Below, piece by piece: positions 49,101 to 58,325 of a DNA stretch of 64,000 nucleotides. The number at the start of each line of letters is the position of its first letter. Positions within the stretch are counted from its first letter, which is position 1. This DNA comes from Bugulina stolonifera. Lineage: Eukaryota; Bryozoa; Gymnolaemata; Cheilostomatida; Bugulidae. The notes below the pieces were generated by a model that did not search any database, had not been told where the DNA came from, and saw only the letters and a program-made list of their open reading frames with translations. The stretch lies in contig OW285188.1 in assembly GCA_935421135.1 (NCBI GenBank), forward strand, positions 27,564,433 through 27,628,432, given 5' to 3'. The position numbers and the translations under genes were made by a program.

Positions 49101-51990
49101 AATAATTATATATAATGGGATACTATATGATAAAGTAAGGGCCAAATGGGCATTACTGAGATTAGAATACATTTACATAGACCCATAACTCTGGCTGGTG
49201 ACAACCCTAATCTACTCTTTGTAATAACGCACAGTGTTACCTAATATGAAAACAGTTTTCAATTTTTTCGTTTGCTTGTCAAAATATTACAATTATTTAA
49301 AACACAAAGAGCAAGTTGCAGCTTGGTTGAATTGTTTTTCACCGTGTTAAGCAGTTCAACTGCTTGTGAATGTTAGCAAGTGCAACTATTTACTGAGATG
49401 AAATGTAACGTTACTCACATTGGTGGTATGCAGATTGTCCAAGGGGACTTCCAGCTGAGAGAAACGATGGGGAGACATAGGGTCTCCTATTATCTAGACC
49501 ATGGTCTAACATAACAGGTGGCACTGGCGTTGGCCCAACACCCCGTTCAACAGTCACTTTTTGCTCCTGATTATCTCGTGAGATTGGCGGTTCTTCATCC
49601 ACAGGCTCTAACGCTGATTTTGCCGACACAGGCCTGCATCGGCTCTTTGGTGAATCTGTGAAATATGAGCAAATCATGAGCTAATTAATTAACCTCATCA
49701 AGCATGGCACAGAGAAATCTCATCAACTTAGAGTAAATCCCACTCTGATTTACCTCTCAGAAAATATTTACCGCAAAACCATATTTCCTGACATTGGCTT
49801 GACGGTCAGGTCACATCGGCTCACCACCATTGCATAAGAACACTAATCACTTTATACAAACTATTCCATATTTTAGGATACAAGATTATCAATAGTACAG
49901 TATTCAGTATGTATGTATGATATATCTGATTAGTTCCTCGTAATATTTCTGTAGTACAATTATTATTTCATTAATTCTATTATAAATTAATGAAAGAAGT
50001 ATTTTAGTCATGACTTTGTTATAATTTCATTCATTTTGTCATAATACATATAACTCATACAGTATGTTGGTATATTTTATCAGAATACCTGTACAACTAA
50101 CTTGTACATAACCATAGGCTTACTCGTACATTACATCAGAGTACAATTCATACTCAAGGCTTTTTCTGCTCCTTGCATACAAAATACAAAAATTACCACA
50201 TCTGTTGTTTGATCAGCATGTAGTGAATCCACTTTGCATTAATTAAAATCAATTTTGAAATATAAAAGTAGTTGCAGCACCATTTTCACACATAATTTAA
50301 TGATATCCAGTGAATACGGTATAAGTGTAATTGTTATAAAACTGAGGAACCCCAAGATGAAAGTCTCAATGCCTAAATAACATTCTAGGTGATACATTCT
50401 CTGGTTTTAACTTCAATGTATCATGGCATAATGTCATGTGTGCAACATACATGTACCTTACTGTTTATTCCAATCGATGTTTTGAATATTTGAGAAAACA
50501 CTGCAAAAAAATCACTTCTTTTCTAAGCAAATTCATCACAAGTTGTAAATGTATAATATTTGAGCACAGAGTGAAATGAAATACACATAATTTTCCTACT
50601 GTTGGGTAAGAGATACTAAATTAAATAATATAATATTAGAAACTCAAGTTGGCGATACTAGGAGCTAAAAGAATTTAGGGACAGCCGGTGTCAATCAACA
50701 GTAAATAAAATCCAAGTCCGCAACAACTAATTATATATAATATGATATAAATTATATACAAAATATCATTTATGTACATTCCTACATGTGAAATAGTAAC
50801 AATGGACTGATATGTATGCCTACTGCAGTGTATGTTTAGGCAACTCCTGCTGTCTAATTCACACACAATAGTAGCAAATGCGTACAATCATGAACATTTA
50901 CTTGATTCATTTCGGCCTAGCTAAAATTATTCTATTATTTGTCACAAGAAAACATCAATATTTGATATGAATCTGTATTCTGTGCTGAGGAATGCAGCTC
51001 TGGTTTTTATTTTGTGATAACAAAATATAAACTTGATAAGGTCACCATTTGCACTTGTACACCCATTCAGAAGAATTAGACACCCTAGTTTGTGCCAATA
51101 GATGAGAGACGCAGAATATTATTTTATTCTAATATGTGGTTGAAGATTTGAATATTAATTTTCTGGCCACAATTGCTATATCATTTCTATTAATTCGTAG
51201 ACCATAGTTGAATGGATTTACTTGGGTTAGATGATTTTCCAATAGAGGAAACTAGAAAATGTGGCTTTTGAAGGTTTTGATAGTGTTAGAATTAATTAGT
51301 CAGTTAATAGTTAAAAACCACTGAAATACTAAATAATGTAGGAAACTTGAGCTGAAGTTGGTCCAATAATAATTAACTTCAATTGACAGTTTCTGCTGTG
51401 AATGCCCAAAAAAGGTTGGTTAATGTTGTTTCAATTAGCATCACATACCCCTATAATAATTATAATAGTTGGCATGAGATTAGTAGAGACTCACTTGTAT
51501 AAAATAGCTACTAATATATTGCCATGCATAGTAAATTCCTAGTAAATTTCCCTAAATTTTTGCTTAATTTGAATAGTCAACCAAGTCACACTTTCTTATG
51601 TTATGTTTCCTACAACAGAATGCTATGGATTTGAAGATGAAACCATCTAATAAATATCTGCAAGTGTTTGTAGATGCTACATGTAATAATATGCAGCTAA
51701 ACTCTCTTGCTTACCAAACCCCAAGGTTTAAAACCCAACTGTTAGCTACTACGGAGCAAAACAGGTTGTACAAACAAGTTTTAGTGTAAACCTATATGGT
51801 GGTTAGTACTGCCGGGTTCTTTTACTGCATTATACTTAGGTCTGTGCAAATCTAATAATACAGTGCTAGCTGTGGTAGCATGGAGCTGTATGGAGGTAGC
51901 AGATGGTTACCTACCAGAAGGTTCCCTTTTAGCAGCTAGTAACTCCGAAGGTGGAGCTGTTGCTGCTGGCGTCTGGTGCACAATATCCAT
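19814..51990 (-). CDS. GLI: GLI-family zinc-finger transcription factor (Hedgehog effector)
   Basis: Exons in order: 51990-51915, 49655-49419, 48214-48064, 47249-47113, 46744-46445, 45596-45376, 44982-44880, 44699-44596, 42822-42673, 42500-42333, 41011-40745, 40369-40217, 38884-38763, 30067-29947, 28119-27830, 26664-26516, 26061-~25838, 24466-24371, 22190-21993, 21882-21736, 20415-20256, 19911-19814. Phases agree at every junction if exon 17 ends at 25838 (weak donor tgg|gtacaa), giving about 1223 residues, within the size range of vertebrate GLI1-3. Seen: a Sufu-binding SYGHLS motif, five C2H2 fingers, RRASDPVR and an acidic/hydrophobic C-terminal activation motif. It is a sequence-specific nuclear regulator; whether a canonical Hedgehog ligand exists in this organism cannot be told here. 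Confidence 0.95.
20509..21695. mobile_element. Non-autonomous hAT-like element in a GLI intron
   Basis: The element is 1,187 bp. The left terminus CAGGGGCGGATCTGG and right terminus CCAAATCCGCCCCTG are inverted, with a mismatch near the inner edge. Both sides carry the perfect 8-bp duplication CATAACAG (20501-20508 and 21696-21703). A GC-rich inverted block at about 20545-20620 mirrors the one in the larger hAT at 1220-4156. No transposase is recognised. It lies between GLI exons 20 and 21. Confidence 0.9.
22242..22314 (-). tRNA. tRNA-Arg (anticodon CCT)
   Basis: The 73-nt cloverleaf runs on the minus strand from GCCCCTGTGGCCTAATGG. The acceptor stem GCCCCTG pairs with CAGGGGT (one G-T pair), the anticodon loop is CTCCTAA, and the T arm contains GGTTCGAGTCC. 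There is no intron. A run of seven T follows the 3' end as a Pol III terminator. It sits inside the GLI intron upstream of exon 19. Confidence 0.96.
22500..23215 (+). pseudogene. Degenerate BED-finger/hAT-type remnant
   Basis: The plus strand at about 23004-23126 reads [20 protein letters not shown] then [16 protein letters not shown] and a stop. This resembles the N-terminal zinc finger of GTF2IRD2/ZBED5/EPM2AIP1-like hAT-derived proteins ('CLIC---VA-----N-KRH---KH'), with the second Cys lost. Flanking text (ggctggccaagcta; tttggcaagcct) is loosely inverted. No dimerisation block follows, so this is a decayed fragment. Confidence 0.5.
23730..24270. mobile_element. MITE with ~63-bp terminal inverted repeats
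   Basis: The left arm begins tagggccacactgacgcg and continues gcgaatagcgaattttggcc, aaaggcgaattcgcaaat. The right arm (24208-24270) is its near-perfect reverse complement, ending cgcgtcagtgtggccta. The ~540-bp element is rich in gcgaat words and has no coding capacity. I could not define a convincing target-site duplication, so the superfamily is left open. It lies in a GLI intron. Confidence 0.88.
24483..24702. repeat. 12-bp array (tgtccactggta), ~18 copies
   Basis: Tight array of tgtccactggta, with tggca in the first three units, ending about 17 bp from the acceptor of GLI exon 18. All six frames are open by period arithmetic (for example MSTG and DIPV repeats), so the ORFs are artefacts. 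Confidence 0.95.
24975..25680. repeat. 17-bp array (tatattatacaatgtag), ~40 copies
   Basis: Units are tatattatacaatgtag with occasional tatattatat and acatt variants. It is in the GLI intron between exons 17 and 18. Confidence 0.95.
26250..26360. repeat. 19-bp array (cacattacataatacatag)
   Basis: About five units in the GLI intron between exons 16 and 17. Confidence 0.85.
26511..26575. repeat. 30-bp direct duplication at the GLI exon 16 donor
   Basis: The segment ccgttggtaggcagggaatt + gtgggatgta is present twice. On the minus strand both copies end in aacg|gt and keep frame, encoding (TS)HNSLPTNG twice. Exon 16 can end at 26546 or 26516, differing by 10 residues. Confidence 0.85.
27715..27815. 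repeat. ~30-bp repeat, 3 copies
   Basis: Three units of acaacacatgacatgatggg + taggtactata lie just downstream of the GLI exon 15 donor. Confidence 0.85.
28240..29180. repeat. 20-bp array (catggtatatatacaacata), ~46 copies
   Basis: Units are 20 bp, with interspersed 23-bp (tataatatacaac) and tacatatac variants forming higher-order blocks. It lies upstream (in transcript terms) of GLI exon 15. All long ORFs on both strands here (up to 339 codons of Met/Tyr/Val/Cys) come from the repeat. Confidence 0.95.
29947..40369 (-). CDS. GLI: GLI exons 12-14 (post-finger regulatory region)
   Basis: Exon 12 (40369-40217) is acidic ([26 protein letters not shown]). Exon 13 (38884-38763) carries [17 protein letters not shown], and exon 14 (30067-29947) [18 protein letters not shown]. 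In vertebrate GLI proteins the matching 'RRDS-ST-S--Y-SRRSSE-S' block follows the fingers and holds PKA/GSK3/CK1 sites. Here RRDS and SRRSSE fit the PKA consensus RRxS, so phosphorylation-controlled processing is plausible (inference). Exons 13 and 14 are separated by an 8.7-kb intron with a 35-bp array and a nested insertion. The exon 13 acceptor is tag or tagag; the latter keeps frame. Confidence 0.9.
30080..33418. repeat. 35-bp minisatellite, ~95 copies, in GLI intron 13
   Basis: The unit is tatacagtgtcatagtgg + tatacaatactatacat. It starts about 15 bp from the acceptor of GLI exon 14 and runs 3.3 kb with few variants (cagtgtt, cattgtc, atatatt). Two units carry the same tatagaagtg variant about 1.2 kb apart, which points to block duplication. 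It is broken at 33418 by an insertion and resumes at 38621. Confidence 0.97.
33650..34480. repeat. ~118-bp degenerate tandem repeat, ~7-8 copies
   Basis: Units share gacccgactgttgcagtaac, gggtggcttgataatatga, acaagcctgggtccccatgc and acagtccaatagttatac. They decay to the right (still traceable to ~34800). The more divergent units suggest an older array than the flanking minisatellite. Confidence 0.88.
34810..38000. other. Interior of the insertion, no gene recognised
   Basis: About 3.2 kb of unique, AT-rich DNA. ORFs are short (60-63 codons) and unlike known transposon proteins. A gctagctagctagctagc run lies near 36628. Confidence 0.5.
38281..38622. mobile_element. 342-bp MITE with perfect 81-bp terminal inverted repeats
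   Basis: The left arm (38281-38361) begins aattataaatcaaacgagac; the right arm (38542-38622) is its exact reverse complement. The centre carries 38506-38549, a 44-bp exact inverted copy of 33444-33487, which lies next to the outer terminal repeat of the neighbouring insertion. The two elements therefore share termini or have exchanged sequence. Array units resume directly after 38622. Confidence 0.9.
39000..40050. other. GLI intron between exons 12 and 13
   Basis: AT-rich unique DNA. A 71-codon plus-strand ORF (39215-39430) has mixed composition ([20 protein letters not shown]) and could be an old transposon fragment, but I cannot name it. Confidence 0.4.
40745..44982 (-). CDS. GLI: GLI exons 7-11: five C2H2 zinc fingers
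   Basis: Finger 1 is split between exon 8 ([20 protein letters not shown]) and exon 9 (HVNHDH). Finger 2 is [20 protein letters not shown] with [13 protein letters not shown]. Finger 3 is [18 protein letters not shown], finger 4 [19 protein letters not shown] and finger 5 [20 protein letters not shown]. These are nearly identical to the GLI finger array, including [20 protein letters not shown], whose fingers 4 and 5 read the GACCACCCA-type site. Junction [13 protein letters not shown] falls between fingers 4 and 5. Confidence 0.97.
41971..42043 (+). tRNA. tRNA-Lys (anticodon CTT)
   Basis: The 73-nt cloverleaf starts GCCCGGGTGGCTCAGTCGG. The acceptor stem GCCCGGG pairs with CTCGGGC (one G-T), the anticodon loop is CTCTTAA, and the T arm is GGGTTCGAGCC. 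The discriminator is G and a run of six T follows. It lies in a GLI intron, opposite in strand to GLI. Confidence 0.97.
42845..43625. repeat. (agtagtggtaac)n / (agtggtaac)n array
   Basis: About 780 bp of 9- and 12-bp units (gtggtaacagtagta) upstream of GLI exon 9. All units are multiples of three, which keeps 233- to 365-codon ORFs open on both strands; these are artefacts. Confidence 0.95.
44528..44608. repeat. 26-bp repeat, 3 copies, duplicating the GLI exon 8 donor
   Basis: The segment cttaccttaacaaggaca + gtggcata is present three times. On the minus strand each copy is ccttgttaag|gtaagt, the exon 8 end with its donor (one copy gtacgt). Use of a downstream donor would shift frame. Confidence 0.88.
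45376..51990 (-). CDS. GLI: GLI N-terminal exons 1-6 (Sufu-binding region)
   Basis: Exon 1 starts at an ATG with a good context (aacaatgg) at 51990, encoding [20 protein letters not shown]. Exon 2 holds [15 protein letters not shown], exon 3 [15 protein letters not shown] and [13 protein letters not shown]. Exon 4 ends HHLQSPY at the 33-bp donor array. Exon 5 has [20 protein letters not shown] and [10 protein letters not shown]. The first matches the 'RKRALS-SPLSD-SLDLQ' block of vertebrate GLI; the second contains the SYGHLS Sufu-interaction motif. Exon 6 is Ala/Pro-rich ([20 protein letters not shown]). All donor and acceptor phases agree. Confidence 0.94.
45847..45895. repeat. 49-nt perfect palindrome
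   Basis: Arms of 24 nt (tactgcatctttatgtttat + gaac and its complement) around a single T. It is AT-rich and lies in the GLI intron between exons 5 and 6. It would extrude as a cruciform or fold as an RNA hairpin. Confidence 0.95.
46882..47125. repeat. 33-bp minisatellite, 8 copies, duplicating the GLI exon 4 donor
   Basis: On the minus strand each unit is caccacctccagtcacctta + cagtaagtataaa, containing exon end CCTTACA|GTAAGT. Thirty-three is divisible by three and no stop occurs, so choice of donor n adds n copies of [11 protein letters not shown] to the GLI N-terminal region without changing frame. Confidence 0.95.
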
Positions 51991-54480
51991 TGTTAGAATA
52001 TTATAGTCGGCATTGCAATCCAGTTTACATAACCCTAGGACATGGCTAGGCTTCTGATATAAATCTATAAAAGATGCAAAAAATTTTTCAGGTCACTTAC
52101 TCAATCGGTTAAGTAAGAATATCATGTAGGACGTGCTCAAGTCTGATCAGCACAAGAGCAACACAAGCAAATGAAATAAAACACACGACTATAATATTTA
52201 TATACCACCTAGTATGGAATGGTAAATAGTCAATTCTGTGGAATGCACACTTACCAGATATGAATAGATATGCTATCAAGCAGTCCTCACATGCCGTGCA
52301 TCAAGCTACTACTATCACATATATACACATAAAATCACTCTACTTCTTGAAAAACGTGTGAAAACTTAAGTTATTTATTATATTGAAGAGATAATAGATC
52401 AAATAGTAGAGACACAAGAGCAAAACTATCATAAATCAGACCAAAATATCATATGTGACAGTTAGAGGCTGGATGAAACTTTATAGGTTGTGATAATGAA
52501 ATAAGGGCACAGGGTTCTCATTGGCTATTGTGTGGATTTAACCACTTCAAACAATAAGGCATTAGGATAATTCTAAAGACCTCTAAAGAATTCTAGAGAA
52601 TAATGAAAAGTTGTTAAATGTAGACAAGAACAAGAAGGATTGACTGTAAAAGCAAATACAAACAATGAACTGGCCTATACTCAATGTTAATCAGTTGTAA
52701 GAATTGCTCAAAATGTCTATTGTAAAAGTCACGAACAGTAACCAGATTAGTAAGTTAACTGCTTGTTATAAAAAATCTTATATGATTGTGTTCAAAGTTA
52801 AAACACAATCAATACAACTGTTACATAACTTTGTTGATTACGCCATAGGTGGCATATACAAATGTAGTGTGTTATTAAAGAGCCACTATAAGTTGTAAAA
52901 CTAATAATAGAATTAGCTAATAACGTTTGAGCCGAGCCTGAAGATATGAAGATTTTTCAGTGGCCTAACATTTGCCATATCACGCCTTTCCAAAATTAAT
53001 CATCTACATAGCTGGACTATGTTATATAGCTTACTTTCGAAAACTAGACAAGTTAATAATGCAGTGATCCACTAATTTATTTGAAGAAATATTATCAAAG
53101 GTAATATTGCTGTGTATCACTTACTGTTTAAAGCATAAAATTCACACCTTCAAGGTGGAAGCTCATTACTGCTAGTCTAGAATTCCTGGAAGACAGTGAG
53201 CTTATCAAGGATAAAAGTCACTCTAAATAATTAATAATAATATATTCATATTTCGGAAATAATACTTTTATCACATGAGCGTCATCACGATATTAGCTGT
53301 AACTAGAAAGTGAATGGGGCTGTAAAATAATATGGTGGAATGCCTGCTTCAGTGGTGGCATAGGGTTGACAGTGATGTTGATGAATGTAATAGAACAGAA
53401 GGATGTCATCTCTAAATCTCATTTTGTTTTTAAGCCTGACAGGTTATTATAATATCATGAGCAATATGAAAGGCATCAATTAATTATCCAACTTTCAGAA
53501 CTAGACTAATAGAATAGCCACAATTGGCAATTCTATTACATAATAATAAGTATCCACCCTGTCATTATAATACTCTTTTGAACTTGGAATGCCTCTGCGG
53601 GCTTATTAAAATAAAATACCTCACACAAGTTAATTGCCCCTCCAGACCAGACATAATTTACCACATTTACATCACATCCCACATACTCTCAAGGCTTGAA
53701 AACCTCAAAAAGTAAATGGATTGTTCAGTTACCCCAACACATCTTGAACAATTGCATTCATAGCAAACAGTACAACTCCTCAAAACACCTATTCAAGACA
53801 GGGCATAAATAGTTAACACTTTTACAATGAATGTGGTACTCAATCTTTCTCCAAAGAATGCTTAAGTAAAGAAAATTGACACCTCATCACCTTTGTAAGT
53901 GAAGCTAGTGACTCAACAGAGGAAGAAAGAGAGTCAAGAGGGAGAGATGATACTATGATACCCTCCTACTACTCTCCTGCTACCCTAGTGCTAATGATGG
54001 ACATCACTTAAGCGCTAGGAATCTCATTATGGTTAGAGTCAAGCATTTGTTACAAACCAACAATTTAACCTCAAGCTAACTGAATTAGCAGAGCAATGTG
54101 TGATATCTGAGATGCTGTGATACCAAGTAGACAAGATAACTACATAAATGACAGTGTAGTTGTGATACAGTAGAATTAGTATTGTCAGCATCTACATATT
54201 ATATACTATAGATGTCACATTTACTTCTAGTCTGTTCTACTACATGGGGCTGGTTTTAGCCCTACATCATACAGCATATTAGCTGTAGTTGTACTTTCGG
54301 CCAATAAATAATTCTGGAGAGGGGTAGAAGGATATTCAAAAGCTTCTATTCTATATTGTGATCCTGATTTTCGCAACTCAAGTTCCTCAGAGCAGAGTTT
54401 TCTCAATTAAGAAATTCACATTGTACACTGTATATTATAACTTGATCATTACAATGTTATGTACAGAGTTATTGTTACGT
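51991..54480. other. Upstream of GLI: putative promoter/5' UTR region
   Basis: About 2.5 kb of AT-rich DNA upstream of the GLI start codon with no repeats of note. ORFs are of 63-64 codons without recognisable content. The promoter should lie here, but I see no element worth naming. Confidence 0.45.
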
Positions 54481-54519
54481 CTAATCGGAGTAGCCCATGT
54501 GCCCAGAAAAACTGATAAA

Positions 54520-54737
54520 TGATTGCACATTGTACATGTATATTATGTACATGTATATTATGTACATGTATATTATGTATATGTATATCATGTACATGTA
54601 TATTATGTTTATGTATATTACGTACATGTATATTATGTTTATGTATATAATGTACATGTATATTATGTATATGTATATTATGTACATGTATATTATGTTT
54701 ATGTATATAATGTAGCCTACATGTATATTATGTATAT
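54520..54737. repeat. tacatgtatattatg microsatellite (left of the ribozyme element)
   Basis: Units of tgtacatgtatatta and tgtatatgtatat type. The same repeat resumes at about 55126, so the ribozyme-bearing unit was inserted into it. Confidence 0.9.
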
Positions 54738-54822
54738 GGTTCAGTGGATTTCACACCTTTTAAATACGCTTTGCTGTAAATATACAGTATTGCTAAGGTG
54801 TTCTCCCAGGCATATCTCTGAG

Positions 54823-54868
54823 CTGCACTGATGAGGTGTTAAACACCGAAACAGTACACTGTATGCAG
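54823..54868 (+). ncRNA. Hammerhead ribozyme, type I, copy 1
   Basis: All invariant positions are present: CTGATGAG (54828-54835) and CGAA (54847-54850). Stem II is GGTGT/ACACC with loop TAA. Stem III is ACAGT/ACTGT with a two-base loop. The cleavage triplet is GTA, ending at 54863. Stem I is CTGCA (54823-54827) paired with TGCAG (54864-54868), extended by an internal loop and CTC/GAG. The very short stem III is typical of hammerheads in metazoan retroelements, which often act as dimers. Cleavage is predicted after 54863. Confidence 0.9.
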
Positions 54869-55071
54869 ATTGAGTATTACGCTCGAAATTGGTAGCAATA
54901 CCAATTTCTTGAGCACTTTACCTGGGAGATACACTGAACTGGTGGCATTACGCAATTCTCGCTGTCTCTGGCAGCTTGAGAACTTTGGTTCAGTGGATTT
55001 CACACCTTTTAAATACGCTTTGCTGTAAATATACAGTATTGCTAAGGTGTTCTCCCAGGCATATCTCTGAG

Positions 55072-55117
55072 CTGCACTGATGAGGTGTTAAACACCGAAA
55101 CAGTACACTGTATGCAG
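55072..55117 (+). ncRNA. Hammerhead ribozyme, type I, copy 2
   Basis: Identical to copy 1 at all core and stem positions, shifted by 249 nt: CTGATGAG starts at 55077 and cleavage is predicted after 55112. Two cuts would release a 249-nt linear RNA with ends suited to circularisation. Confidence 0.9.
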
Positions 55118-55125
55118 ATTGAGTA

Positions 55126-55215
55126 TATTATGTATATGTATATTATGTATATGTATATTATGTATATGTATATTATGTATATTATGTATATGTATATTAT
55201 GTTTATGTATATGTA
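55126..55215. repeat. tatgtatatgtatat microsatellite (right of the ribozyme element)
   Basis: Continuation of the array interrupted at 54737. Confidence 0.85.
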
Positions 55216-57950
55216 TATGAGACCTTAGCCTGCATCTTAATACACACAAACATGTATTCACAGCAATAATTATACCAAGAATACAATAATATAGTATTTT
55301 CTCAAAATTAGCAATACTACATCTCTAAGTTCTATAAAATAATTAAGGATGATCATAGAGTAAGTTACTTGGAAGCAGTCATGTATAGGTCTTCAGTTTC
55401 CAGTGATTGCCACCAAAGGCTACTACTATTCCTAGTACTACCAGCAATATTAAATGTAATATAATTGTGTATAATTATCATAAATAATTCATTATAATTA
55501 TTATTTTCTTTGTGTAGAAAATACACATTGCTAAATACAACTTTATAATTATAGTATAGTAAGGAGTCTACCTCAAATGCTAGAACTCTGTTTTAGCAAA
55601 GCAAAAGAATTGAATATAAATATTGCAGACATCAGTATGTTCCCAGATTTGGGGAATTAATCAACATTGTTGAATTGGAAGTGTCTTCCCTCATGGACAT
55701 TAGCATATTCAATCTATGGAATTGCTTCCCCAATGTGACCAAGTATATAGCCTGAATTACATTTTGCAATGTAAATATAGGCTTCTTGGTTTTATAACAA
55801 AATCCTATTCATGGCTTAAATAGGATAATTTAAAAAAAAACATTTAGCACTTTAGGATAAAATAAAAGTTTAGTATAATGAATAACTGTAACAAAAGTCA
55901 CAATATTATGTTGAACTTCATTCCGTTAGCTACGTTTCACCAACAAATGACCAAGAACCCTTCATTTAAATCAACGTTATCATATTATAAATAGTTTATA
56001 TTAGTAATCAGATCAATGGTCACTCCAAAATTCTAAAACACACTTTCGCATGCTTGATTTTATTGGTCTACGTGTTGAATATTCTGTCACAGCAGTTGAT
56101 AATGGAGTAAGTAGGAGCTGACTTGAAACATCATCCTTGAACACTTTCATTGGTTAGCTAACACCCATTAGAAAACAAGATCGCATGTACATTTACAAGA
56201 CTTAAAAAAATCCCCAATCTCTTGTGGGACTATAAACCATAAACTAACCCGATTAAAGAAAGTTCAAATAAGTGTGTTATGAGACCCAAGACAAAATGAA
56301 GATGCGCAGGTAAACGGGTTTTCTTTTTATGTAGGCTTTAAAATGTGAACAGTAGATGCTGGAATGCTTAGCAGAAGTAATATTAATTATGGAAACTGAC
56401 ATAAATATTTATATTAATATAATAATAATATATAAAAATAATAATAAAAAGATTTTTACTAAAAGGATACAATCAAGTTAATAAATAATCATAGTGATAG
56501 TTCAATAATATCAGTTAGTCCATTTTAGTTGTTTTGCAAAACTAACCATAATGCTTCTTTATTTGCTTGCTAAATAATGTCATCATAATGATAATGATAA
56601 GAAATAATTTAAATTTTATTTTATTCCTATCAATTTTGGCAAACAATTATTATACATGTTTATTTAATATTAAAAAGCATTTAGTCAAAATTAGTTAGAT
56701 TCTCCTAAATTCATTGAGGTAGGAATATAGTTATAGATCATTAGCTTAGGGTTATATGAGTCACAGTGAAGAGAGCAAATGAGCTGTAAATTTGATTGCA
56801 GATCTTTATTATGTATTAAGTTACTTAATTATATACAATTTTACTATAATATTAAATAATTATATTAATAATATTATTAATAATTATCATAATTAATTAT
56901 TTTCCTTTCCAATTGTCATGAATGATTGATTGGTCACACTGACAATCACGATTGCATCTAATATTTCTTGTCTCTGATTAGTGATTTAATATTCCAATTT
57001 TAACAGTAGCACTAACATTATTGTAACCATTTTTTACAATTTATGTTTGTACCACAATAATTTTTAACTGCTTTCTTTTGGGCTGGGTTCCTACATGGTT
57101 ATGTACTATTCCTTGTACTGCAACAGTTATACTAAAACTACCCTACCCATACAACCTGTCTTCTGCTAGGTGTCATTCTTGTTTGGTTAGTCACGTGACT
57201 AAGGTTTCTCTGTTACTGGGAGGGCAACTCCTGCTGTAACAGGGTGTAGAGAAGCTGGTCTCCCACGTACTGGAGAGTAAAGGGCGGTTTGTGGTTGAGT
57301 AGGGATAGCTACCAGGTTTTATAGATTAGAATAGATTAGCAAGGTGTCAGGAGGTTCTCATTCAAGTGGCCACTTTTCTTCACCACTTACATAATTGTCC
57401 AGTCTAGCCATTGCAGATTATAAAGCCAGTTATACCCATAAAATTAATATTATACTGCCATTAAAAGTTTGGACCAAGTTAAATACACCCATTAGCTGTA
57501 GAGATATGTAATTATACTATAAATACACCAAAGTATGAGGACAGCCCTGTAGGATATTTGACAGCCTTTAGCATAACACTTTTTTGAATTTTGGCAATAA
57601 CTTGCTAAAATGAAAAAAGAGAAACATTGAAAATATAATTATAATTAGGCTATTATTATTATTACTTGGAACACTTGACCATCTTAGAATTGATAATTAT
57701 ATGCAAGATGATTTCATCAAACATAATAATACTATTACCATAACAGTAACAATATACACATGTGTATTAGCATGAACACAGTTTCATTGTTGAAGCAGTA
57801 CAAACACTATAAAGAAAGGTTAATACACGTAATAATATACAATGTCCCACAATGTCTTCTAGTTCCCCATTGCTCTAAGGGGAATGCATATGAACTCAAT
57901 CTTATGGTTCAATGTGTTGACGAATAAAAGTAAATGTGTGACAACTGACA
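55216..57950. other. Intergenic, between CUL1 3' end and GLI upstream region
   Basis: AT-rich, unique, without convincing ORFs on either strand. A 10-bp palindrome gtcacgtgac (E-box core) lies near 57190. I see no RNA gene. Confidence 0.5.
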
Positions 57951-57977
57951 ACATGGCAGCTAAATTAGTTTCAAGTT

Positions 57978-57983
57978 TTTATT
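57978..57983 (-). other. Candidate poly(A) signal for CUL1
   Basis: AATAAA on the minus strand, about 325 nt after the CUL1 stop, giving a plausible 3' UTR of 58307 to about 57960. Confidence 0.5.
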
Positions 57984-58189
57984 GGAGTGACATCTCCGGG
58001 GCGGTAGCCACAGATCTTCACGCAGCCAATAGGGAGTGAGAGTGAGTAAGTGAAGTTATACATCTACAAAATGAATCCGCAAGCTATGAATGTATATTTG
58101 ATAGTGATAGATATGCAAACAGTGAATGCACATGTACAAGATTGCAGAGTTACTGTCCCATTCATATAGTGCACTGTCAAGTACTTTGG

Positions 58190-58307
58190 ATACCAGCCTG
58201 AGTATCTGTACTAACCTATGAGCTAGAGACAGGGGCCTAAGGCTAAAAAGAGTGAGGGAGTAATAGGCCAAGTATCTGTACTCACCTATGAGAGAGAGCG
58301 AGGGTCC

Positions 58308-58325
<18 letters not shown>
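58190..58325. repeat. Direct duplication over the CUL1 stop / 3' UTR start
   Basis: Segments gtatctgtactaacctatga (~58202) and gtatctgtactcacctatga (~58272) repeat with surrounding gcctaaggctaa-like text, so the terminal-exon end was also partly copied downstream of the stop. Confidence 0.7.

Larger units (their letters stand above)
54738..55125 (+). mobile_element. Retrozyme-like tandem dimer (249-bp period) with two hammerhead ribozymes
   Basis: A segment beginning ggttcagtggatttcacacc occurs at 54738 and again at 54987 (offset 249), each ending in the same ribozyme core. The element is a partial copy plus one full 249-nt monomer (cleavage site to cleavage site, 54864-55112) plus 13 nt. 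It is flanked on both sides by the tatgtatat microsatellite. Known metazoan retrozymes are small non-autonomous retroelements of tandem 150-400-nt monomers each with a type I hammerhead. The match is in architecture; no protein is encoded. Confidence 0.85.

Noticed and set aside
57952..58040. Plus-strand ATG and short ORF (MAAKLVSSFYWSDI) followed by gtgaga
   Set aside because: Lies in the predicted CUL1 3' UTR over its AATAAA; no downstream exon of a plus-strand gene is visible.
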